Source of the DNA: Embiotoca jacksoni
Lineage: Eukaryota > Chordata > Actinopteri > Embiotocidae
Direction of reading: 5' to 3'
Length of the DNA: 64,000 nucleotides
Assembly (NCBI GenBank): GCA_022577435.1
Contig: JAKOON010000011.1
Span: 2,305,001-2,369,000, forward strand
Every line of letters begins with the position of its first letter. Position 1 is the first letter of the stretch. Below are positions 45,779-56,155 of this stretch, piece by piece. A program made the position numbers and the translations under genes. The notes under the pieces are model-generated. The model had not been told where the DNA came from, did not search any database, and worked only from the letters and a program-made list of their open reading frames with translations.

Positions 45779-48700
45779 CATTTGCATCATGTTTACTGCA
45801 ACAGGAAGCAGTTGTGCTCTAAACAAGCACTCTGCCACCACTGCATGAGCTCCACTGCAGAGAGACACTACTCCAAGTGAAGTTATAATTTAACCTAGAA
45901 ATAATCAAAGATCACTCAAAACCATTCTACGTTTAAAACCTTTGAGCACATACAATCATATACGACAGTCCCATTTTCATAAATACTCAACAAAATAATG
46001 CAAAATAAATGTAAATCACTTTGAAGACATTTGGTAGCGGTTCATTCACGAGGACTCCAAAAGTGTGCCCGGGAGCCATTTTAGGGAGGATGCAGGTGTA
46101 TGTGTGAGAAAAAAATAAGTTATAGGAAAAGAAAAGTCAAACTTTTATTTTAAAGTCAACAGATTTTCCAATGTTTTAGTGTTATTTTGAAGGACATATT
46201 TCCCATGACGCAGCGTCCTAACAGTAACAACCAACAGGCAACGTCGTTAGTATTTAGCCCCCATTTAAAGGCTTTTGTAAAGTTAGCGCTTGTATTTCAA
46301 GATAAGTCTGCCAAAAACTTCCTGCTTCTAAATTCAGACAAAACGGAAGTTATTGTACTTGGTCCAAAACACCTCAGAAACTCTTTCTGTAATCACTTAG
46401 TTACTCTAGATGACGTTGTCTTGGCCTCCAGCAAAACTGTGAGGAACCTTGGAGTCATCTTTGATGAGGATTTGTCCTTTAGCCACCATATAAAGCAAAT
46501 CTCCAGAACTGCCTTCTTTCATCTACGTAATATTAATAAAATCAGGAAAATCCTTCCTCAGCGTGACGCAGAAAAACTCATTCATGCGTTTGTTACTTCT
46601 AGGCTAGATTATTGTAATTCCTTGTTGTTAGGATGTCCAAATTACTCATTGAAAACCCTGCAGCTGATTCAAAATGCTGCAGCAAGAGTACTGACGGGAT
46701 TTAGCGAGAGAGATCATATTTCTCCAGTTTTAGATTCTCTTCACTGGCTTCCTGTGAAATCAAGAATAGAATTTAAAATTCTCTTGATGACTTACAAAGC
46801 CCTACATGACCAGGCTCCATCATATCTTAGAGATCTTATAGAACCATATAATCCTAGCAGAGCACTTCTCTCTCAGTACGCTGGTCTACTTGTGGTTCCT
46901 AGAGTTTACAGAAGTAGAATGGGAGGCAGAGCCTTCAGTTTTCAGGCTCCTCTCCTGTGGAACCAACCAGCTCCCAGTTTGTGTTCGAGGGGCAGAAACC
47001 CTCTCTAGCTTTAAGATTAGACTCAAAACATTCCTTTTTGATAAAGCCTATAGTTAGGGCTGGCTCAGGTAGACCTGAACCAACCCTTAGCTGTTATAGG
47101 CCAATGCTGCTGGGGGACCTCGTTACATGCTGAGCTTCATTTCTTTCCTCCTACTCTTTAACTGACTCATACCTCACCATCTTTTTCTCTCCCATAGTTT
47201 CTTCTTATTATCTGTTATCTCCATTCAGTTCCTTCGCTCGCGTAGTTTCTATTCTTTCTTTTGCAGATGTCCCGTCATGGAGCTGCATGTCTCTGCCCTG
47301 CGCTTGTCATCTCCACCAACAGTTATTCTCTTGTATCGCTATGCTGTCCTTTTCTCTCTCTGCTCTCCTCTCACCCCAACCAGGCAGATGGCCGCCCACC
47401 TCTGAGCCTGGTTCTGTCGGAGGTTTCTTCCTGTTAAGAGGGAGTTTTTCCTTCCCTCTGTTGGAGGTTTTTCTCCCTTAAAGAGGAGTTTTTTTCTCTC
47501 CTAGCTTATGTGGGAATTGTTGAATTGTTGGGTTTCTCTATAATATTGGAAAGTCTTGCTGTAAGGACTTTAATGTGTTAAGTGCCATGAAATAACCTGT
47601 GTTGTGATTTGGCACTATATAAATTAAATAAAATTGAATTGAATTATTTCATTGGCTTTTCAGCCCTATTAACACTTTTTTCTACTTTTGTGTTTATTTA
47701 AATGTTTAACAGTGCATACAGGCGTTGTATATTAATGGGAAAGTCGGAGTGACTTTTTAAAGTCTGTGCTCATCTAGTTGACTGAAAGACAACAATATTG
47801 CAATGGTTTTATTTCAAAATTGCCTTTTTGGTTTCTAAACTCGTTGTTACACACAGTGACAGTCGATCCAGAGATGCGAGTATTATTAATGGATAATGTC
47901 AGAGCATGTAAACACGGTAAATCCCACATACGTATGGTCTAAATATGAAGCTGTTTGTAAAGGCGGTCTCCAGTGGAACCAGTCACATGGCAGCAGTGGG
48001 AGGCAGATCCTTATTTCCTGAAGCTCATTAACTGCGAACAGTGACAGGATGAAGAGCGGACGCTGACATCACTGGTCTTCACTCCTCCAACCTTCACGCG
48101 TCTGTGGCATGCCACATTATCGGTCAGCCACAGCGAGCCTCGCTTTCTTTGTGTGAGCGTGTGTGAGGAAGTGGTGATCTTCAGTCACCCTGCCTGTCTC
48201 GCTCTCCCAGTGGTGCTCGGCCCTGCAGGGCAAAGCAGCCCATTTTCGGAAGAGAATGGGAAACGGAAAAATGGCAGCGATAAAGGGACGCACAGAGAAG
48301 GCGTGTCATGAATTATTTATGTCCTCCTCCGTTTGGAGAGCGCCGGGCGATCTACACTACACTGTGTGGGCAGTGGCGTGGAGAATAACGTTTATTACTG
48401 CTTCAAACATCTTCTTGTCTTCCAGATTTTGTAAAAATGAGAATATTTTCTACCAAAATTACCCTATCGATGAAAAGTGAGCAAATGTGTGCATGATTTT
48501 TTGGGGATTATTCACAGCTTTCAGCAACACCTGAGTTTCGGTGACAGTAACCAAACAAAACTGTTTTCAATACTTTATTCACAGAAATCTAATTAAGATC
48601 TAATTAAGGAAATGTTGAAGTTTGGTACTCAGCCGAAGTATTTCAAGAAAAGTGTCCTATGAATACTTTTTTACTTTGACCTGGCTGTAAATTACTATAC

Positions 48701-51700
48701 TTATAGTGACAAGTTGGCACACCGGCAGATTATACTGTGTAATCTTTTCAAATATTTTCTAATGGTTCCAAGAGATCTGAATTCATGCACCATCCATGCA
48801 GAAGCTCATTAAGCAGAACCGGTCTGCATGTTCCTGTGTGAAGCCGGCGTGTTCATGTTTGTGCCTGTTGGTTCATTCCGAGCAATCTGTGTCTGCTTCA
48901 TGGCTTCATTTTCACCTCCCTGAAACTCCCTGTTTGAATTCACATCAATACTATATTACTTTACGATAAATCAAACTGTTTTAAGTTCATAATAAGAACA
49001 TAGGCTAAAACAGAAAGGCATGATGAATTTGCATTGCGCAAAGCATAGTTATTCTGGATATACTGTCTGTAGAATTAACCAATACCTTTTCTTTTATTCA
49101 AATGCCAAATCTGAGATTAAAGAGTTAATTTATTTAAAAAAAAAAAAAAAAACATTTACTTGAATTGGAGTATTTATTATTTTGTTTTGTTGTTACTTTT
49201 ACTGAAGAAAATTATTTTAATTCTTGGTTAATGCTGCATTATTTCATTTTTTTTTAATACTAAAGAAAAGGTATTTATGAAACCTTCTTACAGAGGATTA
49301 ACCGACAAAATGTTGTATTTTGCTATTTCAATATTGGAGTATCACAAACTAAATTGTATCAGTTCTATTGAGGGGGAGACAGATGATTTACATCTCAAAA
49401 CCTCAGTACAGAGAAACAAAACCATCTGTATGTTTAGACAGTACTTGTTGTAAAGGGAAATTGTTTTTGTATATTTGATGCAATCAAATAGATTCAACAT
49501 AGATTGGAAACATGAGCAGAGAGCAGACATCAGATTTTGAGCCGGGCATGTTGTTCTGAGCAGAACATCACTGCCCGAGGCTGTAGAAGGCGCATCAGTT
49601 CAGGAGCACAACCAGCTGGGTTTTCTTTGACATTCATGTGTGCATTGTGCACCGTGAGTTCATCCTCCAGAGTCAGACTGTCAACACTGAGTTCTACTGT
49701 GACCTTGACAGCATGTTGTAAAAACACTCGCCAACAACAACACCATCATCGGTCCCATCAGAGATTTGGCTTCCTGCAACTTCTTTTCAGTTCCTTAAAG
49801 TGAAGTTCAAGCTGAAGGTCAGCGTTTTGACACCAGCATGAATCTCAGATGGTCCTTCATGAGCTCACACAACTTGACTTCCTGGCAGCGTTTTAAGTGA
49901 AGCAGGACTCCAGGGAGCTCTGGATCGCTGCACTACTTTGAAGGGAATAGTGGCCAGATTTAAATTAGGTCATTTTTGGTCTCTAAACTGATCAAACTTT
50001 TCATTTGATTAAAGAATCTTTCAACTTATTTTGATGGCACTTTTTTGTCAGTAGAAATATCTGCGGAGAAAGTCCCAATGATAAAGTTGCTTTCAGCCCA
50101 TTTATTCACTACGGATCTGTATGAGCAGCAAACAGTATCTCATATGTTACTGAATTTTGATGCATTAACATTAAGAATATGAATGTTGAAAAGGTATTTG
50201 AATGGTCAGCCTAGTTAACTACATAGTATAACTGTCATAAATACAAAATACAAATTAAAAAGTGTAATATTTCCATGTAAATTGTCGTGGAAGTGTAAAG
50301 TATCGTATAATGGAAACAAATACAAGCACCTCGACATTACTTGAGGAGGTTTACTTTCCAGCAGTATGTTTACTTTCCAGCAGTATGTTTACTTTCCAGC
50401 AGTACGCTTACTTTCCAGCAGTACGTTTACTTTCCAGCAGTACGTTTACTTTCCAGCAGTACGTTTACTTTCCAGCAGCATGTTTACTGACGTTTTTTAC
50501 CACATGTTGAAGAATGCAGTTCTGAGTGTTAAACGTTGAACTGCTTTGTGATGTTTTAACCAGTGTGGGTTACACGCTCTAATGACCGCCATTAACTTCC
50601 ACTGTGTGATTTGCATTTACAACAGATTTCATGCATGCATGGCACATTTCACCTTCTGGCTATGGGCGGTATCAGAGACGCATACAAAAGTTGGAAGGAT
50701 CACAGTCACCACAAAAGGTCCGGTAAGCTCTCGTTTCCGCAGCCGAGCGGGACCTCAGTGCAGCAGGGCACCGGGCTAAAAGTTAACCCGTCCTCTGCAG
50801 AGCATGTCCAACCTTCTCACCCGACACTGCCTGACTCTGATGTCTCATCTCGGACAGGCAGCATGCAGAGAGGCAGACTGGAACATCCCTGCAGGAGACT
50901 GTTACTCTGGCTGATTGAGATTTTAACTCTTCACTGCAGAGCTGCAAAAACCTGCTGCTGCCTTTGTGAGATTAAGCCTGTTCCAGCAGATTTCCCATCA
51001 ACCCAAAGAGGTGAAAGGAAGGCAGCCATCGGTCACGTCATGGAGCGTTGTTATAGCAGGGATGTGGAGGTTCTGATATTTAAGTGGTCGTAGAGGAGGG
51101 GAATAAATCGGTTTCATACATAGGATGTTGGCAGCAAATCAGCATAATCACATGCAAATGAAGGTGCAAACACTGAGCAAATTTGATTTAAAATGTACGA
51201 CTTGTTACCTTGCACTACACGTTTTAATCGAGTATCCTGCCGCCAACTGACGATTCACCATACTCGACTTGTCCACTGACAATTAAATAAAGTTTTTGCA
51301 AACAATGTAGCTGTCCTCAGTGCTGACAAAAAGAGAACAATTTACTTTGTACACTTCTAAAACAAAAATTGCTCTGATGGTTAATTATTATAATGGTTGA
51401 TTATAGAGCAGGTCTAAGTGCTATAAATACTGCAAAAGTGGCAAAAGACTCAAAGGCACACTGCCCTTATTTAGAAACTGCCCTTTGGTCCACCTTTGTG
51501 GTGTCACGAACTAATGCTCAGGTCATATGTCCACCCTTAGCATGGCCCACTCTCCAACCATTTATGTGGAGGAAAACCAAAAGCAGCCATTCAATCACGG
51601 AGCCGTGAACTTCAAGACCAAAGACAGCCTGTGGTCAGCCTTGCCGTGCGTCACTCAGACAAGAGCCAGCCAATCAGAAAAGAGGGCAAATATAACACTG

Positions 51701-52115
51701 GAAAACTGTAAAATATGAGACCTTCAAGTAAAACAGGTCAGATTCTTATATTTTCTTAGTACACAGAACTGGAGAGCTTTAACTGTTACACTAATATGAC
51801 CTATTAGACATTTTGGATTGTTTTCTTTTTTCCAAAATAAATGAAATATGCTAGTTTATGCATTTCTTTTGTTTTCTCTGCTCTACAGAAAACGTACTGA
51901 AATATGACTCCAAAACCGAGTTACAAACCGAACCATGTTGTGGACCATTACACCCCTGATGAAAATATTTTGTGCAGCAGCTTGTAGATTTTTCTTGTCA
52001 TCACCTTTGTCAGCAACAGACAGCGTGCTGTTGAAGTACTGCTCTTCCAGAGTCCACGAGGTGTCGTTCATTTTGTTGGAGATTCCACATGAGCCCTGAC
52101 AGTTCACCTTGATGG
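34436..52115 (-). CDS. arrdc1: arrdc1, arrestin-domain adaptor, 5' partial (7 of about 8 exons)
   Basis: Family knowledge: ARRDC1 is an alpha-arrestin that recruits NEDD4-family ligases by PPxY motifs and TSG101 by a PSAP motif, driving plasma-membrane microvesicle (ARMM) budding. Exons in transcript order: 52115-52005, 43897-43847, 38747-38593, 38224-38042, 37642-37466, 36238-35776, 34500-34436; phases join to 400 residues. Human is 433, and the missing first exon encodes about 39 there, so length agrees. Arrestin-N is in the first exons (GSCGISNKMNDTSWT, PTSFEGPFGKVVYRVRA, TKKFSYLLVKTG), arrestin-C in the next (RTIAEVEGAGVKA, TLPIYIGNIAVN). The tail has PSAP (36,083-36,094), PPEY (35,798-35,809) and PPSY (34,484-34,495). 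The first exon (start Met) was not found down to base 64,000. Confidence 0.95.
34501..35775 (-). other. arrdc1 final intron
   Basis: 1.28-kb intron. The stretch 35,370-35,640 has promoter-, AATAAA- and CA-end-like features reminiscent of a solo LTR, but no partner repeat or clear termini are visible. Nothing else is recognised. Confidence 0.65.
35776..36238 (-). CDS. arrdc1: arrdc1 penultimate exon (end of arrestin-C, PSAP, PPEY)
   Basis: Starts VSLKSPDAVVTLPIYIGNIA, the last strands of arrestin-C, then a Pro/Ser-rich tail with TPSAPPAEEE (PSAP, TSG101-binding in the family), STGATIPFF and LILPPEYSSWDYPH (PPEY). Human has STGATVPYF and LILPPEYSSWGYPY. The donor catg|gtaagt leaves one base. 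Confidence 0.96.
36239..37465 (-). other. arrdc1 intron
   Basis: 1.23-kb AT-rich intron with short poly-A runs (for example 37,069-37,081). No repeat or gene is recognised. Confidence 0.7.
37466..37642 (-). CDS. arrdc1: arrdc1 exon (arrestin-C)
   Basis: Encodes 59 residues beginning KVTYKTKRPVFDLRTIAEVE and ending VDIDYFIQ. GAGVKA and PQSALAGCSL are almost identical to human. Acceptor and donor are consensus; phase 0 at both ends. Confidence 0.96.
38042..38224 (-). CDS. arrdc1: arrdc1 exon (arrestin-N/C junction)
   Basis: Encodes HQSYAVITKKFSYLLVKTGT and onward to GKDTGCVLASLIQ, 61 codons. Human has TKKFSYKLVKTGSV and QSGKDTSPVVASLLQ. Phase 0 at both ends. Confidence 0.96.
38593..38747 (-). 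CDS. arrdc1: arrdc1 exon (arrestin-N)
   Basis: Encodes (V)AVPTSFEGPFGKVVYRVRA and onward to NEVPHIE. Human has APTSFEGPFGKIVHQVRA. The acceptor is cctctcttcag and the donor is gaa|gtgagt. Confidence 0.96.
39088..39412 (+). mobile_element. L2-type LINE 3' end
   Basis: Contains gagcctggttctgtcggagg, gcttatgtgggaattgttga and ends acaattgaattgaag, matching the 46.3-kb copy's 3' UTR closely. It lies antisense within arrdc1 intron 3. Confidence 0.85.
39440..39740 (+). repeat. Repeat family R1, copy 3 (partial)
   Basis: Shares tagctagcatctgcc, gtgaggcgtttagg and the aactaaagat/aatgtcat segments with copy 1. It directly follows the LINE 3' end. Confidence 0.4.
40720..41120 (+). mobile_element. RTE-like LINE ORF remnant
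   Basis: Translated in one frame, it gives KLSYCGHIMRRTNLVENTNM, LGTVEGKRTGG, stop, MDAIKEIM, similar to the C-terminal end of RTE/BovB-type LINE proteins (the LGHIMRR ... EGKR.RGR ... W.DGI pattern). Internal stops show it is dead. Confidence 0.6.
43378..43402 (+). repeat. Poly-C run (25 C)
   Basis: Uninterrupted cytosines, in arrdc1 intron 3. A G-run of 25 would be in the arrdc1 pre-mRNA. Confidence 0.97.
43847..43897 (-). CDS. arrdc1: arrdc1 short exon 3 (51 bp)
   Basis: Encodes (G)TLMAGEHVFPFHFPIP and one base; human has LPAGEHSFPFQFLLP. Both splice sites are consensus (ttacag and cag|gtaagt) and the phase fits both neighbours. Confidence 0.93.
44396..44434. repeat. (AAT)n microsatellite
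   Basis: About 12-13 units with one interruption, in arrdc1 intron 2. Confidence 0.93.
45709..45777. repeat. (TG)n microsatellite
   Basis: About 34 uninterrupted TG units, in arrdc1 intron 2. Confidence 0.97.
46300..47645 (+). mobile_element. L2-type non-LTR retrotransposon, 5' truncated
   Basis: Non-LTR retrotransposon (CR1/L2 superfamily). The reverse-transcriptase C-terminal part is nearly intact: NFLLLNSDKTEVIVLGP, then NLGVIFDEDLSFSHHIKQIS, SRLDYCNSLLLGCP, NAAARVLTGFSERDH, SPVLDSLHWLPV and WNQ. The frame has run about 230 codons when a 4-bp tandem duplication (aacc, about 46,961-46,968) shifts it; the downstream ORF end is visible in another frame to about 47,056. The 3' UTR ends with ctatataaattaaat and attgaa repeats at about 47,645. 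The N-terminal part, including the catalytic palm and the endonuclease, is absent, so it cannot move on its own. Confidence 0.88.
50349..50481. repeat. 19-bp minisatellite, 7 units
   Basis: Seven consecutive 19-bp units of gtttactttccagcagtac with T/C and C/T variation, starting at 50,349, 50,368, 50,387, 50,406, 50,425, 50,444 and 50,463, then breaking in the eighth. Since 19 is not a multiple of 3, the open frame through it has no meaning. Confidence 0.95.
52005..52115 (-). CDS. arrdc1: arrdc1 exon 2 (first visible)
   Basis: Encodes (A)IKVNCQGSCGISNKMNDTSW and onward to STLSVADKG. Human has AIRVTCIGSCGVSNKANDTAW and SLSLADKG. The acceptor is ctttcaacag. Two bases complete a codon from the missing exon 1. 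Confidence 0.95.
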
Positions 52116-54582
52116 CTGTTGAAAGAGGAACAGAGAAAGTAAGGGTCAGTCTGCTGTCTGAAAACAAGTGGCTCTACATGTTTACTGGTGTTTACACTGG
52201 CTGTGAAGACATTTCCAACAGAGCCATTAAAGATAAGTTACATTTTTAAATACTTAATCAATTTCTCATTTAGTCTATGACGTGCTCTCCCAGAGACTGT
52301 ATGTCTACTCATGTCCAACCTACAGTCCAAAATGAAAATCAGATTTTTGTTTTGTTTCATGATGCAGCATTGAGCACATCTCTGCTAAGGTGATGAGCTG
52401 AAAACAGAATTTTCTGATTTCTTTATTTGTCTGTGAGGGGAAATTGCGACATCATTGGAACATCATACTCCGACACAAACCTGTAGTCAGGTCTGTAGTG
52501 GACATACATGAGTACCTTGCAACAGATATGGCTTAAGCTTCATAAAACAGGACAATACCACCGCCCAGATGGCAACAGTTTAAATGAAGAGGCAAGGGGG
52601 TGCCCGTGCCCACCCTCCCCCACAACCCCACCAACAACATGTTATTTCCCTCATTAATCAGCCTGTCTCTGTAGATACATTTTATACTTGTTAACGGGAT
52701 TCCTAGCAGCTTAGTGGCTGCTAAATTCAAAGCTTTACAAATCTGTCACTCAAATACGAATCAGAAAAGAAGCTGAATCAGAAGTAGAATGTTTTATGTG
52801 AAAACCTTTTGGAAACTTGGTATGTAAAGTGTGAGTCTACTGACAGACTGCTGTTATCAGATTTACAAGTAACGTTTCCTGCGGTGACATGGTGAACGTA
52901 TTGTATAACCTATAAGCATGCCTAAGCAGGCAACAATAAAAAAAAATAATATGAAAAAAAAAACAAAAACATTCACAAAACATTTCATTTTGTTTGTAAA
53001 AATAAATAAGGCCTGTTGTCTAATTGCAGTCAGTCCAGTCAGGGCACCACGGCATGAAAAACAGGCTGGCAGCACAATATAGACTGATTAGCATTAGAAT
53101 GAGTCACACAGAGGGACGCCCCACCACATCATTATGGGCCTCTGCTGTTGTTTATGTGCATTCTGCTGCAGTGATAAATAATCTGTCAGAAAAGGCTGAA
53201 TGGTGGTAACTGATGGAAGTAGCCTTCTCAGGGAGTTGTTTGTTGAACTGAAGAGGTTACCTCAAATAAAAGCATGGACACTGGATGGTGCTCCTGATGA
53301 CGCAACAGATTAGATAAAGCTGAGGTCATATCAAGATGTCACAGCATATACGCATGAATGCATCTGTGCAAAAAGCACCTTTTTTCTGTCTTTTTCAGCT
53401 GAAACTGAATCCAGTGAAGGAGGCAAACACAAGAAGGTGAATTTAATGTTCTGCTGTGCACCTGCAGCCACAGGAAATGATGTCATCGCGCTCAAATCAA
53501 ACAGCAAGAAGATCAAATCAACACAGAAGTCTTCAAAAGTTCACACTGATGCTGTGAGTAACGTCAGCAGTCCACCAACCGTGACAACACATTTCCCAGT
53601 GAGCATCAGAAACAGCACTGCAGATCTGCAGCGTGAACACAGCCAGTATCACTCCTCTTCCCTCTGCCCCTCTTGTCTCTCCATCATCTGTCTGTGAGGA
53701 AATGAAAACCCTCCGATAATAGACAAAACAAACAAACACACGCACACACGCACGCGCACATAGACACACAAACACTTAAACTGTGACAGAATCTGGAGGA
53801 TTTAACTGAACAATGGCGCAGGCTCAGTGTTATCTGTTGTTAAGCACACAGACAGACAGATTGAGCTCATATTGTTGTTCATGTTTTGCTACCGGTCTCA
53901 CGGTGACGCCCGTCTTTCTGTCTCCTTCAAACTCAAAGTTTACTTTTTAAAACTTCTCATTAAAAAAAGCTAAACTTTCCAAATGCATCAGTCACAAATC
54001 CAAGAGCAACATTATCCCAACAGTATGAAAAATGACATTGACACAACTGATTTAAAACAATTCAAATGTAAAATTATACAAGCTTAACAAGACAAAGCAT
54101 GTTTTTGTCTTTGATAATCTTTGATTTGGATAAATCTTCTATCCAATTCAATACATTCAATTTTACATCGTGAGCTACACTTTTGGGGTGTAATTTTCTG
54201 CTGAACTGACAAACTGTATTTTCTACTCCACAATGAGAGATGAAACTCAATAAATCATCAGGCTATACGTAAAGAAAAATACTAATCAGTTAATACATTT
54301 ATTGAGCAGATAAATTAAATAGGATTCAGGGTGTTTGAGGTGTTTCTATTTACGAGGATTAATGTAAGAAATTGAAAATAAATTAAGACGAAGAAAAAAT
54401 TTAAGTCGCCTTGGAACTAACTGTTCTTGAGATAAAGAAGAAACAGGATTTCGGGGCTCACATATAATATTGAGCTTATTAAAAACAAAACAGATTTGTT
54501 TCAGTAAAAAGTATGAGTGGTAAATAAGAACAACAATAATAAATACAAAGGTGCTGCTAACCAGTTGTCGTTGACAACCATG

Positions 54583-54720
54583 TCTGTCCAGAGTCATATG
54601 TTGGGGAGACTTTGAAGGAATTTGGCTAATAAAGCTGATTCTGATAGAAAACAAAATTGTAGCCATGACAGTAGAACTGTTGCTGAAAGAAGCTACAAAT
54701 TCTTAAACCTGGATACTTCA
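54583..54720 (+). mobile_element. hAT-like transposase scrap, copy 1
   Basis: Reads DFEGIWLIKLILIENKIVAM and TVE, homologous to the 63.40-kb scrap. It belongs with hAT (ZBED-like) transposases, whose middle has a KIVAMTVDNASNM-type segment. A deletion follows TVE. Confidence 0.55.
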
Positions 54721-54969
54721 CAAACATCTTCAACCCAACAGCACTGAAGATACAATCAACACTTTCAAGGTGGACACTCAAGGTTAGTGTCACCAATTTA
54801 GTACCTAAACAAAGGTAAAATACGGTCACAGTCTCCTCTTCTGTTCCTGAGTTATGGTTTTGAGTAATGGCTAAATATGACTAAAAATATGTTACTTATA
54901 GTCTTAAATATTAACGTGTTTCTTTTGCTGCTATATTAACGGACCATTACTTTTGCTATGTTTACAGAG

Positions 54970-55440
54970 GCGTAAATCCTGTCAGCATCAGTGAGCCACA
55001 GCATTTACCATACATAGCCTCCACTCTGGAGGCCCACCCACGTCGATAAAATCACTTCGCTCCAACTTAGATAAGTAAATCGTACGTTAGAACGCCTTAT
55101 TTGACATTTTTCTAACACATTTTTCTGAGTTGTGTGTGCTACAGTAATTTTAGACTTGTCCATATGCAGCGGGGTAGCCAGCATCTGCTTGTGGCACGTG
55201 AGATGTTTACGGGACATCTGTAAATTCAGAAAAATCAGAAAATAACATCCATTACACTCTCCCCTTTATAAAATGCATGAAAACTATTTCTTATTTTGTA
55301 AATCTATTTCTATATAGAATTTTCCTTTCTTGAAATGTTTTACAAACATATAATTAGTATAGAAAAAAAGTATAGTTCATGAACTGATATCAAACTCAAA
55401 GCGGTACAAGTATTGCAAATTGAGAACGATATCCAGCCCT
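54970..55440 (+). repeat. Repeat family R1, copy 4
   Basis: Starts near cagcatcagtgagccacagc and ends with gagaacgatatccagccct, whose reverse complement agggctggatatcg resembles hAT-type termini. Shares catctgc...gtgaga and tttacgggacatctgtaa with copy 1. Confidence 0.5.
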
Positions 55441-56097
55441 AACACATGCTGCATGACAGTTTTCAACTCACTACGCTGCAGAAGTGATTTGGTCACCACG
55501 AAGAAGGAATTGAAACACGTCCACGAAAAAAACATAAGCACAGACTGATCTAAAAACTATCACGCCACAGACTGTCTTTGACCATAAACTGGCTCACACC
55601 CACACAGGACTCTGCTGGCATCACAGCCGACACACAAACACATTCTCTCACTCTCAGTGTGGCAGATGGCGGAGCTCTCCACACCGGCAGGGCTGCTGGC
55701 ACACTTTCGGATAAAAGAGGATGGACCTTCGCTGCTGGTAAAAACAACAACAAAAAATAATCTGCAGCTCACAAAAGAAGGCGGTGCACTTCAGCCATGC
55801 AGACTAACGTCCATTTATTTCCCCATTAATTAAACTCTGCAATCTGCTCCTGCAGCCATCTGCCTCATCCGCGGAAAAGAATAATACCTCTATAAAACAC
55901 AATCACACAGTGTGAGAGCTCTCCGCAGTCCTCACACTTCACAGGAGAAACAGTAGAACTGGAAAGCACACAGATATGATAGACGAGAGAGGCATTACTG
56001 CAACAAGATATTGTTTTCAGCTGTCTGTTGTGGAAAAGCGAAAAGCTCAGCCCGTGAAAGGTCAGTGTCGGGGTAATCTGTTAATATCACCCTCTGC

Positions 56098-56155
56098 TGC
56101 AGCAGCAGCAGCAGCGGCAGCAAGAAGAGCGGCTGCAGCAGCAGCAGCAGCAGAA
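56098..56155. repeat. Paired (CAG)n runs
   Basis: Two CAG/GCN runs of about six and eight units separated by gcggcagcaagaagagcggct. No conserved gene surrounds them. Confidence 0.9.

Larger units (their letters stand above)
43898..52004 (-). other. arrdc1 intron 2 (8.1 kb)
   Basis: Contains AAT and TG microsatellites (44.40 and 45.71-45.78 kb), the longest LINE copy (46.30-47.65 kb), a 19-bp minisatellite (50.35-50.48 kb), two stretches resembling conserved noncoding sequence (45.43-45.66 and 48.05-48.37 kb) and an orphan open frame at 49.53-49.73 kb. No independent gene is recognised. Confidence 0.75.

Noticed and set aside
50611..51093. 160-codon + strand open frame
   Set aside because: Composition looks random, no known motif, and it runs antisense through an arrdc1 intron.
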